Shown one piece after another: positions 15,555 to 24,421 of a stretch of 64,000 nt of DNA. Source of the stretch: JBBDJB01 sp040880125 (GTDB lineage Bacteria; Planctomycetota; Planctomycetia; Pirellulales; JBBDJB01); NCBI GenBank assembly GCA_040880125.1, contig JBBDJB010000052.1, forward strand, positions 1 to 64,000. Direction: 5' to 3'. The notes under the pieces were generated by a model. That model was given only the letters and a program-made list of their open reading frames with translations. It did no database searches and was not told the DNA's origin. A program made the position numbers and the translations under genes. Numbering within the stretch: the first letter of the stretch is position 1; each line of letters starts with the position of its first letter.

Positions 15555-18500
15555 ATGAGCTTTCTGCGCCGATTGTCTTTCAGCATCGTCCGATTCGTAG
15601 TTCCGTCCCTTGCGGTAACGGTGATTGCATTCTCGCAGGGCATTGCCGGGGCACAGGATCGTGAAGTGATCCCGCACGCGCAGGACAAGCCGCCCGGGCC
15701 GGCGCTTTCGCCGGCTGAAGCGCTCTCCAAGATGCAGGTGCCCGAGGGCTTCTCAGTCGAGGTGGTGGCGAGCGAGCCGGACGTCGTCAATCCGGTCGCC
15801 ATGACGATTGATCACCGGGGCCGCTTTTGGATCACCGAAAGCCTGGAGTATCCGCGCCGCAGCCCGGGCAAGGGCCGCGACCGCGTGAAGATCCTCGAAG
15901 ATACCGACGGCGACGGCAAGATAGACAAGACCACGATCTTCGCCGACGGGTTGAACATCCCGTCGGGCATTGCCCTGGGGTACGGCGGTGTGTGGGTCGC
16001 CAACGCGCCGGACATCCTGTTCATGCAAGACACCGACGGCGACGACCAAGCCGACACGTCGGAAGTCGTGGTTACCGGCTTGGGCCGCGACGACACGCAT
16101 GAGCTGCCCAACTCGCTCACCTGGGGACCGGACGGCTGGTTGTACGGGCTCAACGGCGTATTCAATCGCAGCCGCGTGGAGCACCAGGGCAAGGTTCACG
16201 AGTTCACCTGCGCGCTATTTCGCATCCACCCTCGCACGCGGGAGTTTGAGCTTTTCGCCGAGGGGACGAGCAACCCCTGGGGCGTGGCGTGGAACAACGA
16301 AGGCAGCGCGTTTATCAGTGCGTGCGTCATCGACCACCTGTGGCACCTGACCGAAAGCGGCTACTACCATCGCCAGGGTGGTCCTTATCCGCCATTTACG
16401 TGGAAGCTCGAGTCGATCGTCGATTACCGGCACCAGAAGGCCGCCTATTGCGGGCTGCACTTCTTCGACAGCGATGCTTATCCGCCCGAGTACCGCGAGC
16501 GGCTGTACATGGGCAATATTCATGGCAACTGCCTGAACGTCGATCGGCTGCATCGCGACGGCGCGACGTATCGCGCCACCGGCGAGGAAGACTTCCTGTC
16601 GGCCAATGACGCCTGGTTCATGCCGGTCGTGCAGAAGACCGGCCCGGACGGCTGCCTGTACGTGCTGGACTGGTACGACCGGTATCACTGCTACCAGGAC
16701 GCCAATCGCGATCCGGAAGGAATTGACCGGCTCAAGGGTCGCTTGTACCGGATTCGCTACAAGGACACGCCCCGGGCCGGCACGTTCAACCTGGCCGAGG
16801 AGAGTGACGCACAACTGATCGAGCGTTTGCACAGCCCGAACGTGTATTACCGCGATTTGGCGCAGCGGCTGCTGGCGGAGCGCAGAGTGCCGGAAACGAT
16901 CAGTCGTTTGCAAGAGCTTGTGCTCGATGCGGATACTCCGCAAAAGACGCGAATGCACGCGCTGTTTGCCGTGGTGAGCAGCGGACCGCTCGACGAGGAG
17001 TTTCATCAGGCGCTGCTGGTAAGCAAGGATTCCACGCTGCGGGCGTGGGGCGTCCGCGCGGCCGGCAATATGGGAAGCGTCTCCGATGCCATTCGCCAGC
17101 GCATCGTCAGCGCTGCCGAGGACCGGTCGCCGGACGTGCAAGTTCAGGTGGCGATCGCCGCTACGAAGATCGACGGGATCGATCCGCTGCCGGTGCTGGT
17201 CGCTGTCGCCAGGCACTGCGGCGCGGACAAGCTGATACCGCACATCGTGTGGCAAAACCTGCATCCGCGGTTGCCGGACCAGGCGGATGGGTTCGTGCGG
17301 ATGGTCTCGGATATCGACATGAGCCAGGCCCCGGCGGTGGCGCAGATCGTGCCGAGGGCGTTCGAGCGGTTGGTAACCGGAAGCGCTGGGGACATCGCCG
17401 CGCTGGCGGAGCTGCTGGAGCAGCTTACGGCGGCGGGCGGCCGGCATGAGGAGATCGCCCGCGACTGTTGGAGAATATTGGCCGAACGGCTTCAGACGCG
17501 GCAGTTGCGTGGGGCGGAGGCACGCCGGATGCGCGAGAGTTTGAACGAGACGGTTGCCAGTGTGCTGGAGGTCGGCGGCGAACATCCGCTGCATCTGGAC
17601 GTGGCGAGCGTGGCCGCAAGCTGGGGCGATTCGGCCGGCTTGCAGGCGGTGCGTGACGTGATGGAAGACGCATCGCAAAGCGGCGAGCGTCGGATCGCGG
17701 CGCTCGAAGCGTTGATCGCCAGCGGCGATGCCGAGCTATTGCAATTGATCGACCGCGTACTCAAAAACCAGGAAGACAATTCGGCCGAGTTTCGCGGCTC
17801 ACTGTTGGCAGCACTGGGGCGTTACGACAACCCGCAGCTTGGTGAACTGGTGCTCTCGCACTACGACCGCCTGGAGCCGTCGCTGCGGCCCCGGGCGATC
17901 GAACTGTTGACCCAGCGGCCTGCGTGGGCGAAATCACTGCTTGCGGCGATCGGGGCGGAGCGCATTCCCGCGGACGTGCTGAACGTAAACCAAGCCCGGC
18001 GGCTGGCCACTAGCCGCGACAGCGATCTGGCCGAGATGGTCGGCAAGATCTGGGGCACGGTCCGCACCGAGCGCGATCCGAAGCGCGACGAGCTGATCGA
18101 CCGTATGCGGAGCCTGTTGGCCGAGACGCCGGGTGACCCGCATCGCGGGCAGGCGGTGTTCGAGAAGGTCTGCGGACAGTGCCACAAGATTCACGGCCAG
18201 GGCGAGGAAGTCGGGCCCGACATCACCTCCAACGGCCGCGGCAGCTTCGAGCAGTTGCTGTCCAACGTGTTCGACCCCAGCCTGGTGATCGGGGCATCGT
18301 ATCAGGCCGTGACAATCGCGACGATCGACGGCCGCGTGCTGACGGGCTTGCCGGTCGAGGACAGCCCTCAGCGAGTCGTGCTGAAGATGCAGGGCGGCAA
18401 GACCGAGACGCTGCCCCGGGACGAGATCGATCAGATGCAGACCAGCCGGCTGTCGATGATGCCCGAGGGCGTGGAGGACCAGCTCAAGCCGCAGGAGATC

Positions 18501-18593
18501 GCCGACCTGTTCGCCTTTCTGATGCTCGACCGTCCGCCGAGTGATCCGGCCGCCCGTCGCCTGCCGCAGCGGGAGTCCGAAGGCGGTCACTGA
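15555..18593 (+). CDS. PVC-type haem-binding protein (membrane-bound dehydrogenase-like propeller, HEAT, cytochrome c)
   Basis: A 1012-residue exported protein. The ATG at 15555 begins a hydrophobic signal sequence (VVPSLAVTVIAFSQGIAGAQ); the longer frame upstream runs through repeats. Residues of about 50-430 form the NHL/propeller dehydrogenase-like domain (GFSVEVVASEPDVVNPVAM, TNPWGVAWNNEG, DWYDRYHCY). A HEAT-like helical repeat region covers about 430-850. A C-terminal cytochrome c domain has CGQCH at 873-877 and a possible distal methionine. Proteins of this build are abundant in Planctomycetes and are thought to act in periplasmic oxidation of sugars or polysaccharides; the substrate is unknown. 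Confidence 0.9.
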   Translation: MSFLRRLSFSIVRFVVPSLAVTVIAFSQGIAGAQDREVIPHAQDKPPGPALSPAEALSKMQVPEGFSVEVVASEPDVVNPVAMTIDHRGRFWITESLEYPRRSPGKGRDRVKILEDTDGDGKIDKTTIFADGLNIPSGIALGYGGVWVANAPDILFMQDTDGDDQADTSEVVVTGLGRDDTHELPNSLTWGPDGWLYGLNGVFNRSRVEHQGKVHEFTCALFRIHPRTREFELFAEGTSNPWGVAWNNEGSAFISACVIDHLWHLTESGYYHRQGGPYPPFTWKLESIVDYRHQKAAYCGLHFFDSDAYPPEYRERLYMGNIHGNCLNVDRLHRDGATYRATGEEDFLSANDAWFMPVVQKTGPDGCLYVLDWYDRYHCYQDANRDPEGIDRLKGRLYRIRYKDTPRAGTFNLAEESDAQLIERLHSPNVYYRDLAQRLLAERRVPETISRLQELVLDADTPQKTRMHALFAVVSSGPLDEEFHQALLVSKDSTLRAWGVRAAGNMGSVSDAIRQRIVSAAEDRSPDVQVQVAIAATKIDGIDPLPVLVAVARHCGADKLIPHIVWQNLHPRLPDQADGFVRMVSDIDMSQAPAVAQIVPRAFERLVTGSAGDIAALAELLEQLTAAGGRHEEIARDCWRILAERLQTRQLRGAEARRMRESLNETVASVLEVGGEHPLHLDVASVAASWGDSAGLQAVRDVMEDASQSGERRIAALEALIASGDAELLQLIDRVLKNQEDNSAEFRGSLLAALGRYDNPQLGELVLSHYDRLEPSLRPRAIELLTQRPAWAKSLLAAIGAERIPADVLNVNQARRLATSRDSDLAEMVGKIWGTVRTERDPKRDELIDRMRSLLAETPGDPHRGQAVFEKVCGQCHKIHGQGEEVGPDITSNGRGSFEQLLSNVFDPSLVIGASYQAVTIATIDGRVLTGLPVEDSPQRVVLKMQGGKTETLPRDEIDQMQTSRLSMMPEGVEDQLKPQEIADLFAFLMLDRPPSDPAARRLPQRESEGGH

Positions 18594-18945
18594 CGGCCGC
18601 CGTAGCACATCGCCCACCTCGTCCGGGCGCCCGACCGATCACCCCCTCGCCAGTGGCGGGGTTGCGCCGCCGCCTTTTTTCTTTGGACCGGTCGTGCTCG
18701 CGCTGCACACGCTTCTGCCCTGTCCAGCCGTCGCGTAAGCGGTTGGCGGACCGCTTCGCGTAACTTGCTGATATGCAACGACATATTGAGCAGCAGCGGT
18801 CGATTGGCATTGGTTCGCTGGGGGCAAAAAGATACACTTTTGAGGTGGCTTGTGGCGCTGTGGGCCATCTGGAGGCGCCAGAACGAGACGAACCGACGGT
18901 GGAGCATCGCTTCGCCGCCCCGCGTGAAAGGGAAGCAGGTCTGTC
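18594..18945. other. Intergenic region upstream of lipA
   Basis: 352 bases without a convincing gene. A weak GC stem followed by TTTTTT (18675-18680) could end the preceding gene. A hairpin at about 18732-18760 has 7 bp arms AAGCGGT/ACCGCTT flanked by CGCG on each side but no T-tract. No clear -35/-10 pair for lipA was identified. Confidence 0.5.
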
Positions 18946-20046
18946 GTGAATCGTCAGGGAACGGATGTGAAGCAGGGTTCGACCGCTATCGTCGGTGAGA
19001 AAGCCGGCCGGCGCCGGCTGCCGCCGTGGTTGCGGGTGAATCTGTCGGCCGGGGAGGCGAAGCGCCGCTTCAATGGCACGCAGGCCGCCGTGGTCGGGAA
19101 CCAGCTTCACACCGTCTGCGAGGAGGCCCGCTGCCCCAACATCCACGACTGCTGGGGACGCGGCACCGCCACGTTCATGATCGCCGGCAAGGAGTGTACC
19201 CGTGGGTGCAGGTTCTGTGCGGTCGAAACACTGCGTACGCCGCCGGCGCTGGACGCGGACGAGCCGTCGCACCTGGCCGCCGCCGTTGAGCGGATGGGGC
19301 TCGATCACGCCGTGGTAACGGTTGTCAATCGGGACGACCTGCCCGACGGCGGAGCCGATCATTACAAGCGATGCATTGAGGCGGTTCACGATCGGCTGCC
19401 TGATGTGACGCTGGAACTGTTGTCGAGCGATCTGGCCGGCAACGAGGACGCGCTTTCGCACCTCTTGGACGGCATTCCGCTGGACGTGTTCGCCCACAAT
19501 GTCGAGTGCGTACCGCGGCTCGATCGCCAGGTGCGCGATCCGCGGGCGTCGTTCAGCTTGAGCCTGGCGGTCCTGGCGGGCAGCAAGCGGCGCAGGCCAG
19601 AGCTGTTAACCAAGAGCAGCCTGATGATCGGGTTGGGCGAGACCGACGGCGAAGTGACCGAGGCCATGATGCGGCTCCGCGAGGTGGACGTCGATCTGCT
19701 GACGCTCGGCCAGTACGTCGCACCGGGCGGCCGGCACTTGCCGGTGGATCGATACGTGCCGCCGGCACAATTCGACGCCTGGGACGAAGAGGCGCGAGCG
19801 CTGGGCTTTAAAGCCGTCGCCAGCGGGCCGCTGGTCCGGTCGTCGTATCGGGCTGGGCTGCTGTTGGGGGAAGCCCGCACCGGCAAGCGGCTCATGGGTG
19901 GACCAACCGCGGTGGAGATGCCGCTCGCGTCGGATGAAGCGGGCACGTCCGTTTGCTGTGGTACGGCCTCCGCCGGGCAAGATGTGGCGGTCCAGGCCGA
20001 AGCGCTGATGGAGTCCGCGCTTTTGATGACCAAGAGGGACAAGTGA
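18946..20046 (+). CDS. lipA: Lipoyl synthase
   Basis: A 366-residue radical SAM enzyme that inserts two sulfurs into protein-bound octanoyl groups. The auxiliary cluster ligands are C58, C63 and C69 (CEEARCPNIHDC) and the radical SAM triad is C84, C88, C91 (CTRGCRFC). The conserved C-terminal RSSY is present (LVRSSYRAG). The tail after it (about residues 310-366) is longer than usual and has no recognised motif. The start is GTG. Its TGA overlaps the ATG of the E1 alpha gene (TGATG), so it heads an operon encoding a lipoate-dependent dehydrogenase whose E2 would be its direct product. Confidence 0.95.
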   Translation: MNRQGTDVKQGSTAIVGEKAGRRRLPPWLRVNLSAGEAKRRFNGTQAAVVGNQLHTVCEEARCPNIHDCWGRGTATFMIAGKECTRGCRFCAVETLRTPPALDADEPSHLAAAVERMGLDHAVVTVVNRDDLPDGGADHYKRCIEAVHDRLPDVTLELLSSDLAGNEDALSHLLDGIPLDVFAHNVECVPRLDRQVRDPRASFSLSLAVLAGSKRRRPELLTKSSLMIGLGETDGEVTEAMMRLREVDVDLLTLGQYVAPGGRHLPVDRYVPPAQFDAWDEEARALGFKAVASGPLVRSSYRAGLLLGEARTGKRLMGGPTAVEMPLASDEAGTSVCCGTASAGQDVAVQAEALMESALLMTKRDK

Positions 20047-21338
20047 TGGCCGATTCCAAATATCGCGTCGAAAATCCGGAAGGTGGCGAACAGAAGCGCG
20101 TGGCCGGACGTGCTGGCCGCGAGTCGGCCAGTTTCTTGCACGTGCCCGACGCACCGCACCGGCCGGGCGATGAGCCGCGGTTCGCTCGCTTTACGCAGCA
20201 GCCGGGCGATTTGTCTCGACCCGACCCGCTGGCGCACTATGAACAATTGCGACCTCACGCTACCGGGTTGGTGCGCGTGCTGAATGATGATGGCCAGGCC
20301 GCCGGACCTTGGGATCCGAAGCTCTCGCCCGCCGAGTTGCGGACCGCGCTGATGATCATGGTCCACACGCGGCAGCTCGACCGCCGCATGCTGACCATGC
20401 AGCGGCAAGGGCGGCTGTCGTTCTACCTGGAAAGCACCGGGGAGGAGGCCGTGGCGGCCGGGGCGGGAATGGCGCTGCTGCCGGATGATCTGCTCTTCCC
20501 GTCATATCGGCAGCAGGGGCTGTTTCTCGCTCGGGGTATGCCCCTGCTGGACATGATGTGCCAGTGCATCGGCAATCGCAGCGACAACAGCAAGGGCCGC
20601 CAGATGCCGGTCCACTATAGCTGGCGGAAAGGCAACCTGGTGTCGATTTCCAGTCCCGTGGGAACGCAGTTTCCGCAGGCGGTCGGCGCCGCCATGGCCA
20701 CCGCCTACCGCGGCGAGAGCCACGTCGTCGCCACCTGGATCGGCGAAGGGACCACCGCGCAGGGCGATTTCCACTACGCGCTGAACTTCGCGTCGGTCTA
20801 CATGCCGCCGGTGTTGATGCACATCGTCAATAATCAATGGGCCATCAGTACGCATCGCAACCTTTCGACCGGTGGCAAGTCGTTCGCCGCGCGGGCGGAC
20901 GCTTACGGCATGCCGGGGATTCGCGTGGACGGGAACGACTTTCTGGCCGTGCACGCAGTGACACAATGGGCGGCCGACCGTGCCCGGCAAGGTGGCGGAC
21001 CGACGCTGATCGAACTGTTGACCTACCGCGCCGGAGCACACTCGACGAGCGACGATCCGAGCCGGTATCGTCCCAGCGACGAGGGGCGGCTGTGGCCCGG
21101 CGGCGATCCGATCGCCCGGTTGGCGCAGCACCTGGTCGAGCTGGGGGAATGGTCGGACGAAAAGCAGCAGGAACTGGAGCACAAGGCCGAGCGCATGATC
21201 GCCCAGACGTACAAGCAGGCCGAGAAGGTCGGTTCGCTGGCCGATGGTCCGCACGATCCGCCCGAAACGATCTTCGACGACGTGTATCAGAATCTGCCGG
21301 AGCATCTCCAGCGGCAGCGCGACGAGCTAGGCGGATGA
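20046..21338 (+). CDS. 2-oxoacid dehydrogenase E1 component, alpha subunit (branched-chain type)
   Basis: A 430-residue thiamine-diphosphate subunit. The segment FPSYRQQGLFLARG, then QCIGNRSDNSKGRQMPVHYS, closely follows the branched-chain E1 alpha pattern more than the pyruvate one, as does RVDGNDFLAVHAVT and the AHSTSDDPSRYR phosphorylation-loop region. The cofactor motif runs from GEGTTAQGDFH to NNQWAIS. The ATG at 20046 overlaps the lipA stop; the longer frame lies inside lipA. It forms a heterotetramer with the beta subunit encoded 10 bases downstream and decarboxylates a 2-oxoacid, passing the acyl group to E2. Confidence 0.93.
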   Translation: MADSKYRVENPEGGEQKRVAGRAGRESASFLHVPDAPHRPGDEPRFARFTQQPGDLSRPDPLAHYEQLRPHATGLVRVLNDDGQAAGPWDPKLSPAELRTALMIMVHTRQLDRRMLTMQRQGRLSFYLESTGEEAVAAGAGMALLPDDLLFPSYRQQGLFLARGMPLLDMMCQCIGNRSDNSKGRQMPVHYSWRKGNLVSISSPVGTQFPQAVGAAMATAYRGESHVVATWIGEGTTAQGDFHYALNFASVYMPPVLMHIVNNQWAISTHRNLSTGGKSFAARADAYGMPGIRVDGNDFLAVHAVTQWAADRARQGGGPTLIELLTYRAGAHSTSDDPSRYRPSDEGRLWPGGDPIARLAQHLVELGEWSDEKQQELEHKAERMIAQTYKQAEKVGSLADGPHDPPETIFDDVYQNLPEHLQRQRDELGG

Positions 21339-21348
21339 GGCGGCGACC

Positions 21349-22359
21349 ATGGCCACGATGAACATGATTCAGGCGGTCAATTCCGCGCTCGACGTCATGC
21401 TGGAGCGAGACGGCAATGTCTGCGTCTTTGGCGAGGACGTGGGCTACTTCGGCGGCGTGTTCCGCGCGACCGAAGGGCTGCAAAAGAAACACGGTACGCA
21501 CCGCGTATTCGATACGCCGCTGGCCGAGGGCGGCATTGTCGCCACCGCCATCGGAATGGGCATCAACGGACTGCGGCCCGTGCCCGAGGTGCAGTTCGCC
21601 GATTACATCTATCCGGCGTTCGATCAGATCACCAACGAACTGGCCAAGCTGCGGTACCGCAGCGGCGGGGAGTGGTTTGCTCCGCTGACCGTGCGGGCGC
21701 CGTGCGGCGGCGGCATTCGCGGCGCGCTGTATCACAGCCAGTCGCCCGAGGCGTACTTCACGCACACGGCCGGCCTGACGGTCGTGATGCCGTCGAATCC
21801 GGTCGACGCCAAGGGCCTGCTCATCAGCAGCATTGAGTCGGATGATCCGGTGATGTTCTTCGAACCGAAGCGGTTGTACCGCGGGCCGTTCGACGGCGAT
21901 CCGCATAAAGTGCCCAGTTGGCAGGGGCATCCCGGTTCGGACGTGCCGGTTGGTCATTTTCGCACGCCGCTCTCCAAGGCGGTCCTGGTGCGCGAGGGCG
22001 ACGCGGTGACGGTCGTCAGTTGGGGGACGATGGTTCATGTGGTACGGAGCGTGATCGATTCGTCGGATGTCTCGGCCGATCTGATCGACCTGCGGACGCT
22101 GGTGCCAATGGACTTGGAAACGGTGGCCGCCTCGGTACGCAAGACCGGCCGCTGCATCGTGGTGCACGAGGCGCCGCGAACCGGCGGATTTGGCGCGGAA
22201 GTCGTGGCGCTGCTACAAGAAGAGTGTTTCTGGCATTTGGAAGCGCCCATCGCGCGCGTCACGGGTTGGGATACGCCTTTCCCGCATGCGCTGGAGTGGG
22301 ACTACATGCCCAGTCGCAAACGTATCGCCGACGCGCTGACGCGCGTCATGGAGGCCTAG
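21349..22359 (+). CDS. 2-oxoacid dehydrogenase E1 component, beta subunit
   Basis: A 336-residue E1 beta partner. The N-terminal transketolase-like fold shows VCVFGEDVGYFGGVFRATEGL and DTPLAEGGIVATAIGMGINGLRPVPEVQFADYI in the usual order. The C-terminal transketolase domain holds VVSWGTMVH and VVHEAPRTGGFGAEV. Its length is standard. It lies in the middle of the lipA-E1-E2 operon, 10 bases after E1 alpha and two bases before E2. With the alpha-subunit signature, a branched-chain 2-oxoacid substrate (from valine, leucine, isoleucine) is most likely, which would feed branched fatty acid precursors. Confidence 0.93.
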   Translation: MATMNMIQAVNSALDVMLERDGNVCVFGEDVGYFGGVFRATEGLQKKHGTHRVFDTPLAEGGIVATAIGMGINGLRPVPEVQFADYIYPAFDQITNELAKLRYRSGGEWFAPLTVRAPCGGGIRGALYHSQSPEAYFTHTAGLTVVMPSNPVDAKGLLISSIESDDPVMFFEPKRLYRGPFDGDPHKVPSWQGHPGSDVPVGHFRTPLSKAVLVREGDAVTVVSWGTMVHVVRSVIDSSDVSADLIDLRTLVPMDLETVAASVRKTGRCIVVHEAPRTGGFGAEVVALLQEECFWHLEAPIARVTGWDTPFPHALEWDYMPSRKRIADALTRVMEA

Positions 22360-22361
22360 GC

Positions 22362-23594
22362 GTGGAGCGGTATGTGTTCAAATTGCCGGATCTGGGCGAA
22401 GGAGTCGTCGAGGCGGAGATCGTCGCCTGGCACGTCAAGGAAGGCGACGTGGTGCGCGAGGACCAACCGCTGGTCGATCTGATGACCGACAAGGCCACGG
22501 TGACAATTCCGAGCATCGTCAGCGGCCGGGTGGTTGGGACCCGGGGGAAGGTCGGCGAAATGGTGGCCGTCGGCAGCGATCTGGTGCAGTTCGACGTGCA
22601 GGGCGGCGAAGCGGCCGAGCTGACGCACGCCGAGAAAGAGAAGGCGCCGGCCACGACCGCCGCGGTGCGGCAGCTAACTGAGGAAACGCCCCCTGTCCCG
22701 CCGGCGAACAAGCCGGACGATGCCGCCGGGCAGCGTCCGCTGGCGAGCCCCGCAGTGCGGCGACGCGCGCGTGAGAAGGGGGTCGATCTTTCGCAAGTCA
22801 GCGGCACCGGACGCAGTGGACGCATCACCGACACGGACATCGATAACCACCTGGCTCGGGGCGCGAGTCTCTCCAACGGCCATCGCCGGGTGAAGCGGAG
22901 CGGCACGCGCGAGATCCACATCGAGGGTCTGCGCCGCCGCATCGCCGAGAAGATGACCGTCAGCAACGCGCACATCCCGCACTTCTCGTACATCGAGCAG
23001 GTCGACATCACCGAACTTGCCGAGTTGCGGCGGTTCATGAACGATCGCCGTACCAGCGACGAACCGAAGCTCTCGTATTTGCCGTTCATCATGCTGGCGC
23101 TGGTCAAGGCGTTTCAGCAACACCCGGAGGCCAACGCCCATTACGACGACACGCGGGAAGTCGTCACGCGGTTCGAGGCGGTTCACCTGGGCATCGCGAC
23201 GCAGACCGAGCGAGGGCTGTACGTTCCAGTGGTGCGGCACGTCGAGGCGATGGACCTGTGGGAAGCCGCACGGGAGCTGCGCCGCGTGACGCAGGCGACG
23301 CATCACAACACGGTGAAGCGGGCGGAGTTGACCGGGTCGACGTTTACTATCACCAGCCTGGGCGTGATGGGCGGGCTGGCCGCCACGCCGATAATCAACT
23401 ATCCGGAGGTCGGCATCCTCGGCGTCCACAAGGCGACCGACCGGCCGGTGGTTCGCAATAGTCAAATCGTAGTTCGGCACATGGTCAATCTTTCCGCCTC
23501 GTTCGATCACCGCGTGGTCGACGGCGCCAACGGGGCTTCGTTGATCCAGCGCGTGAAGGATCACCTCGAGCATCCGGCGCTGATCTTCCTTTAA
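22362..23594 (+). CDS. 2-oxoacid dehydrogenase E2 (dihydrolipoamide acyltransferase)
   Basis: A 410-residue acyltransferase core. It has one lipoyl domain (residues 1-78) with the lipoylated lysine K44 in TDKATV, a flexible Ala/Pro linker, a peripheral-subunit-binding domain (SPAVRRRAREKGVDLSQVSGTGRSGRIT) and the catalytic domain ending in FDHRVVDGANGA, where the histidine and aspartate are catalytic. The start is GTG at 22362, two bases after the E1 beta stop. The LPDLGEGVVEAEI opening is typical of branched-chain E2. No E3 (lipoamide dehydrogenase) gene is in the window, so it must come from elsewhere. Confidence 0.93.
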   Translation: MERYVFKLPDLGEGVVEAEIVAWHVKEGDVVREDQPLVDLMTDKATVTIPSIVSGRVVGTRGKVGEMVAVGSDLVQFDVQGGEAAELTHAEKEKAPATTAAVRQLTEETPPVPPANKPDDAAGQRPLASPAVRRRAREKGVDLSQVSGTGRSGRITDTDIDNHLARGASLSNGHRRVKRSGTREIHIEGLRRRIAEKMTVSNAHIPHFSYIEQVDITELAELRRFMNDRRTSDEPKLSYLPFIMLALVKAFQQHPEANAHYDDTREVVTRFEAVHLGIATQTERGLYVPVVRHVEAMDLWEAARELRRVTQATHHNTVKRAELTGSTFTITSLGVMGGLAATPIINYPEVGILGVHKATDRPVVRNSQIVVRHMVNLSASFDHRVVDGANGASLIQRVKDHLEHPALIFL

Positions 23595-23595
23595 T

Positions 23596-23776
23596 GGGGT
23601 CCGCTGTGCGGACCAATTCTAATGGTGGCACAGTCATTCTTGTTTGTGCATCGAGGATTCATAGTGCAGATCAATTCTCATTCGCGTTGCGCTGCCTCTT
23701 TACCGAAAAGCAGTACCGTCGCTGTTTGTTTACGCACGCGTCACCCACACCCATTGGTCCGCACAGCGGACCCTAC
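23596..23776. repeat. Repeat cluster downstream of the E2 gene
   Basis: An inverted copy of the GGTCCGC-ACA-GCGGACC family (23596-23614) starts at once after the E2 stop. An M3 hairpin follows (23624-23650), and a direct GGTCCGC copy (23756-23776) runs into the end of the DUF309 gene. The two GGTCCGC copies thus face each other across about 140 bases of otherwise featureless DNA, between convergent genes. Confidence 0.7.
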
Positions 23777-24324
23777 GGCTCGTCGCGCGGCGCCAGCACG
23801 AGCGGCAGCAGCAAGTCCGGCGCGGCGCTCGTCACCCCCTCGGTCCACTCACCGGCGGTCCGCCCGCACGCGTCGATCAATTCTTCGAAGTTCAAGCCCA
23901 GATAGCGCGGGCCCGCTTCGCGGTCTCGAACCGCACGAAGCAGCTCTTCCGCCCGTCGGGCGTGGCGCTGGGCGCCGCGGCGGTTTCCTTCGCGGGCCTT
24001 CACCGCGGCGGCGGCCAGCTTGATGAGCCCCTTGAGAAAGTCACCCAGCGGTCCGCCTCGTCCGGCGGCCAGCCATAGTCCCTCCCAGGCCTCGTGGGCT
24101 TCCCAGTAATATCCGTGGTTAAAGAGGTCGATCGCCCACAGATATTCGCGGCACGCTTGCCAGGCATCCGGCTGCGGTGGATCGAGGGGCGTGGGTCGAT
24201 GACCGTGCATGTGGCCGGCCGGATCGCTCACCGGGTGCGGCGCATACCCGGGCACGTAGGAGTACGGCGGCAGCGCTTGGTCCGGCACCAGCCGCGGGCG
24301 CGTGGTGGTGTAGTGTTCGGTCAT
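23773..24324 (-). CDS. DUF309 domain-containing protein
   Basis: A 183-residue protein. The DUF309 helical domain covers roughly residues 55-125 with its signature around YYWEAHEAWEGLW, then FLKGLIKLAAAAVKAREGN. The N-terminal 50 residues are rich in Pro, Tyr and His and appear extended. The last codons and stop overlap a GGTCCGC-family repeat, so the C-terminus may have been altered by repeat insertion. Function is unknown; the fold is a helical bundle with a conserved His/Glu patch. An M3 repeat lies just upstream of the start (24354-24378). Confidence 0.8.
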   Translation of the reverse strand: MTEHYTTTRPRLVPDQALPPYSYVPGYAPHPVSDPAGHMHGHRPTPLDPPQPDAWQACREYLWAIDLFNHGYYWEAHEAWEGLWLAAGRGGPLGDFLKGLIKLAAAAVKAREGNRRGAQRHARRAEELLRAVRDREAGPRYLGLNFEELIDACGRTAGEWTEGVTSAAPDLLLPLVLAPRDEP

Positions 24325-24421
24325 TTGAAATCAGGAAGATTGATTGAGTTCACGCACAGACAGGAATGTCTGTGCCACTTCTTGTTGGATTCTCTACAAC
24401 CCGTCCGCACTTTCCACCGCA

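Noticed and set aside
20845..22167. A 440-codon minus-strand ORF opposite the E1 genes
   Set aside because: It is an antisense shadow caused by strong GC bias in the third codon position of the E1 alpha and beta genes, which have clear family motifs.
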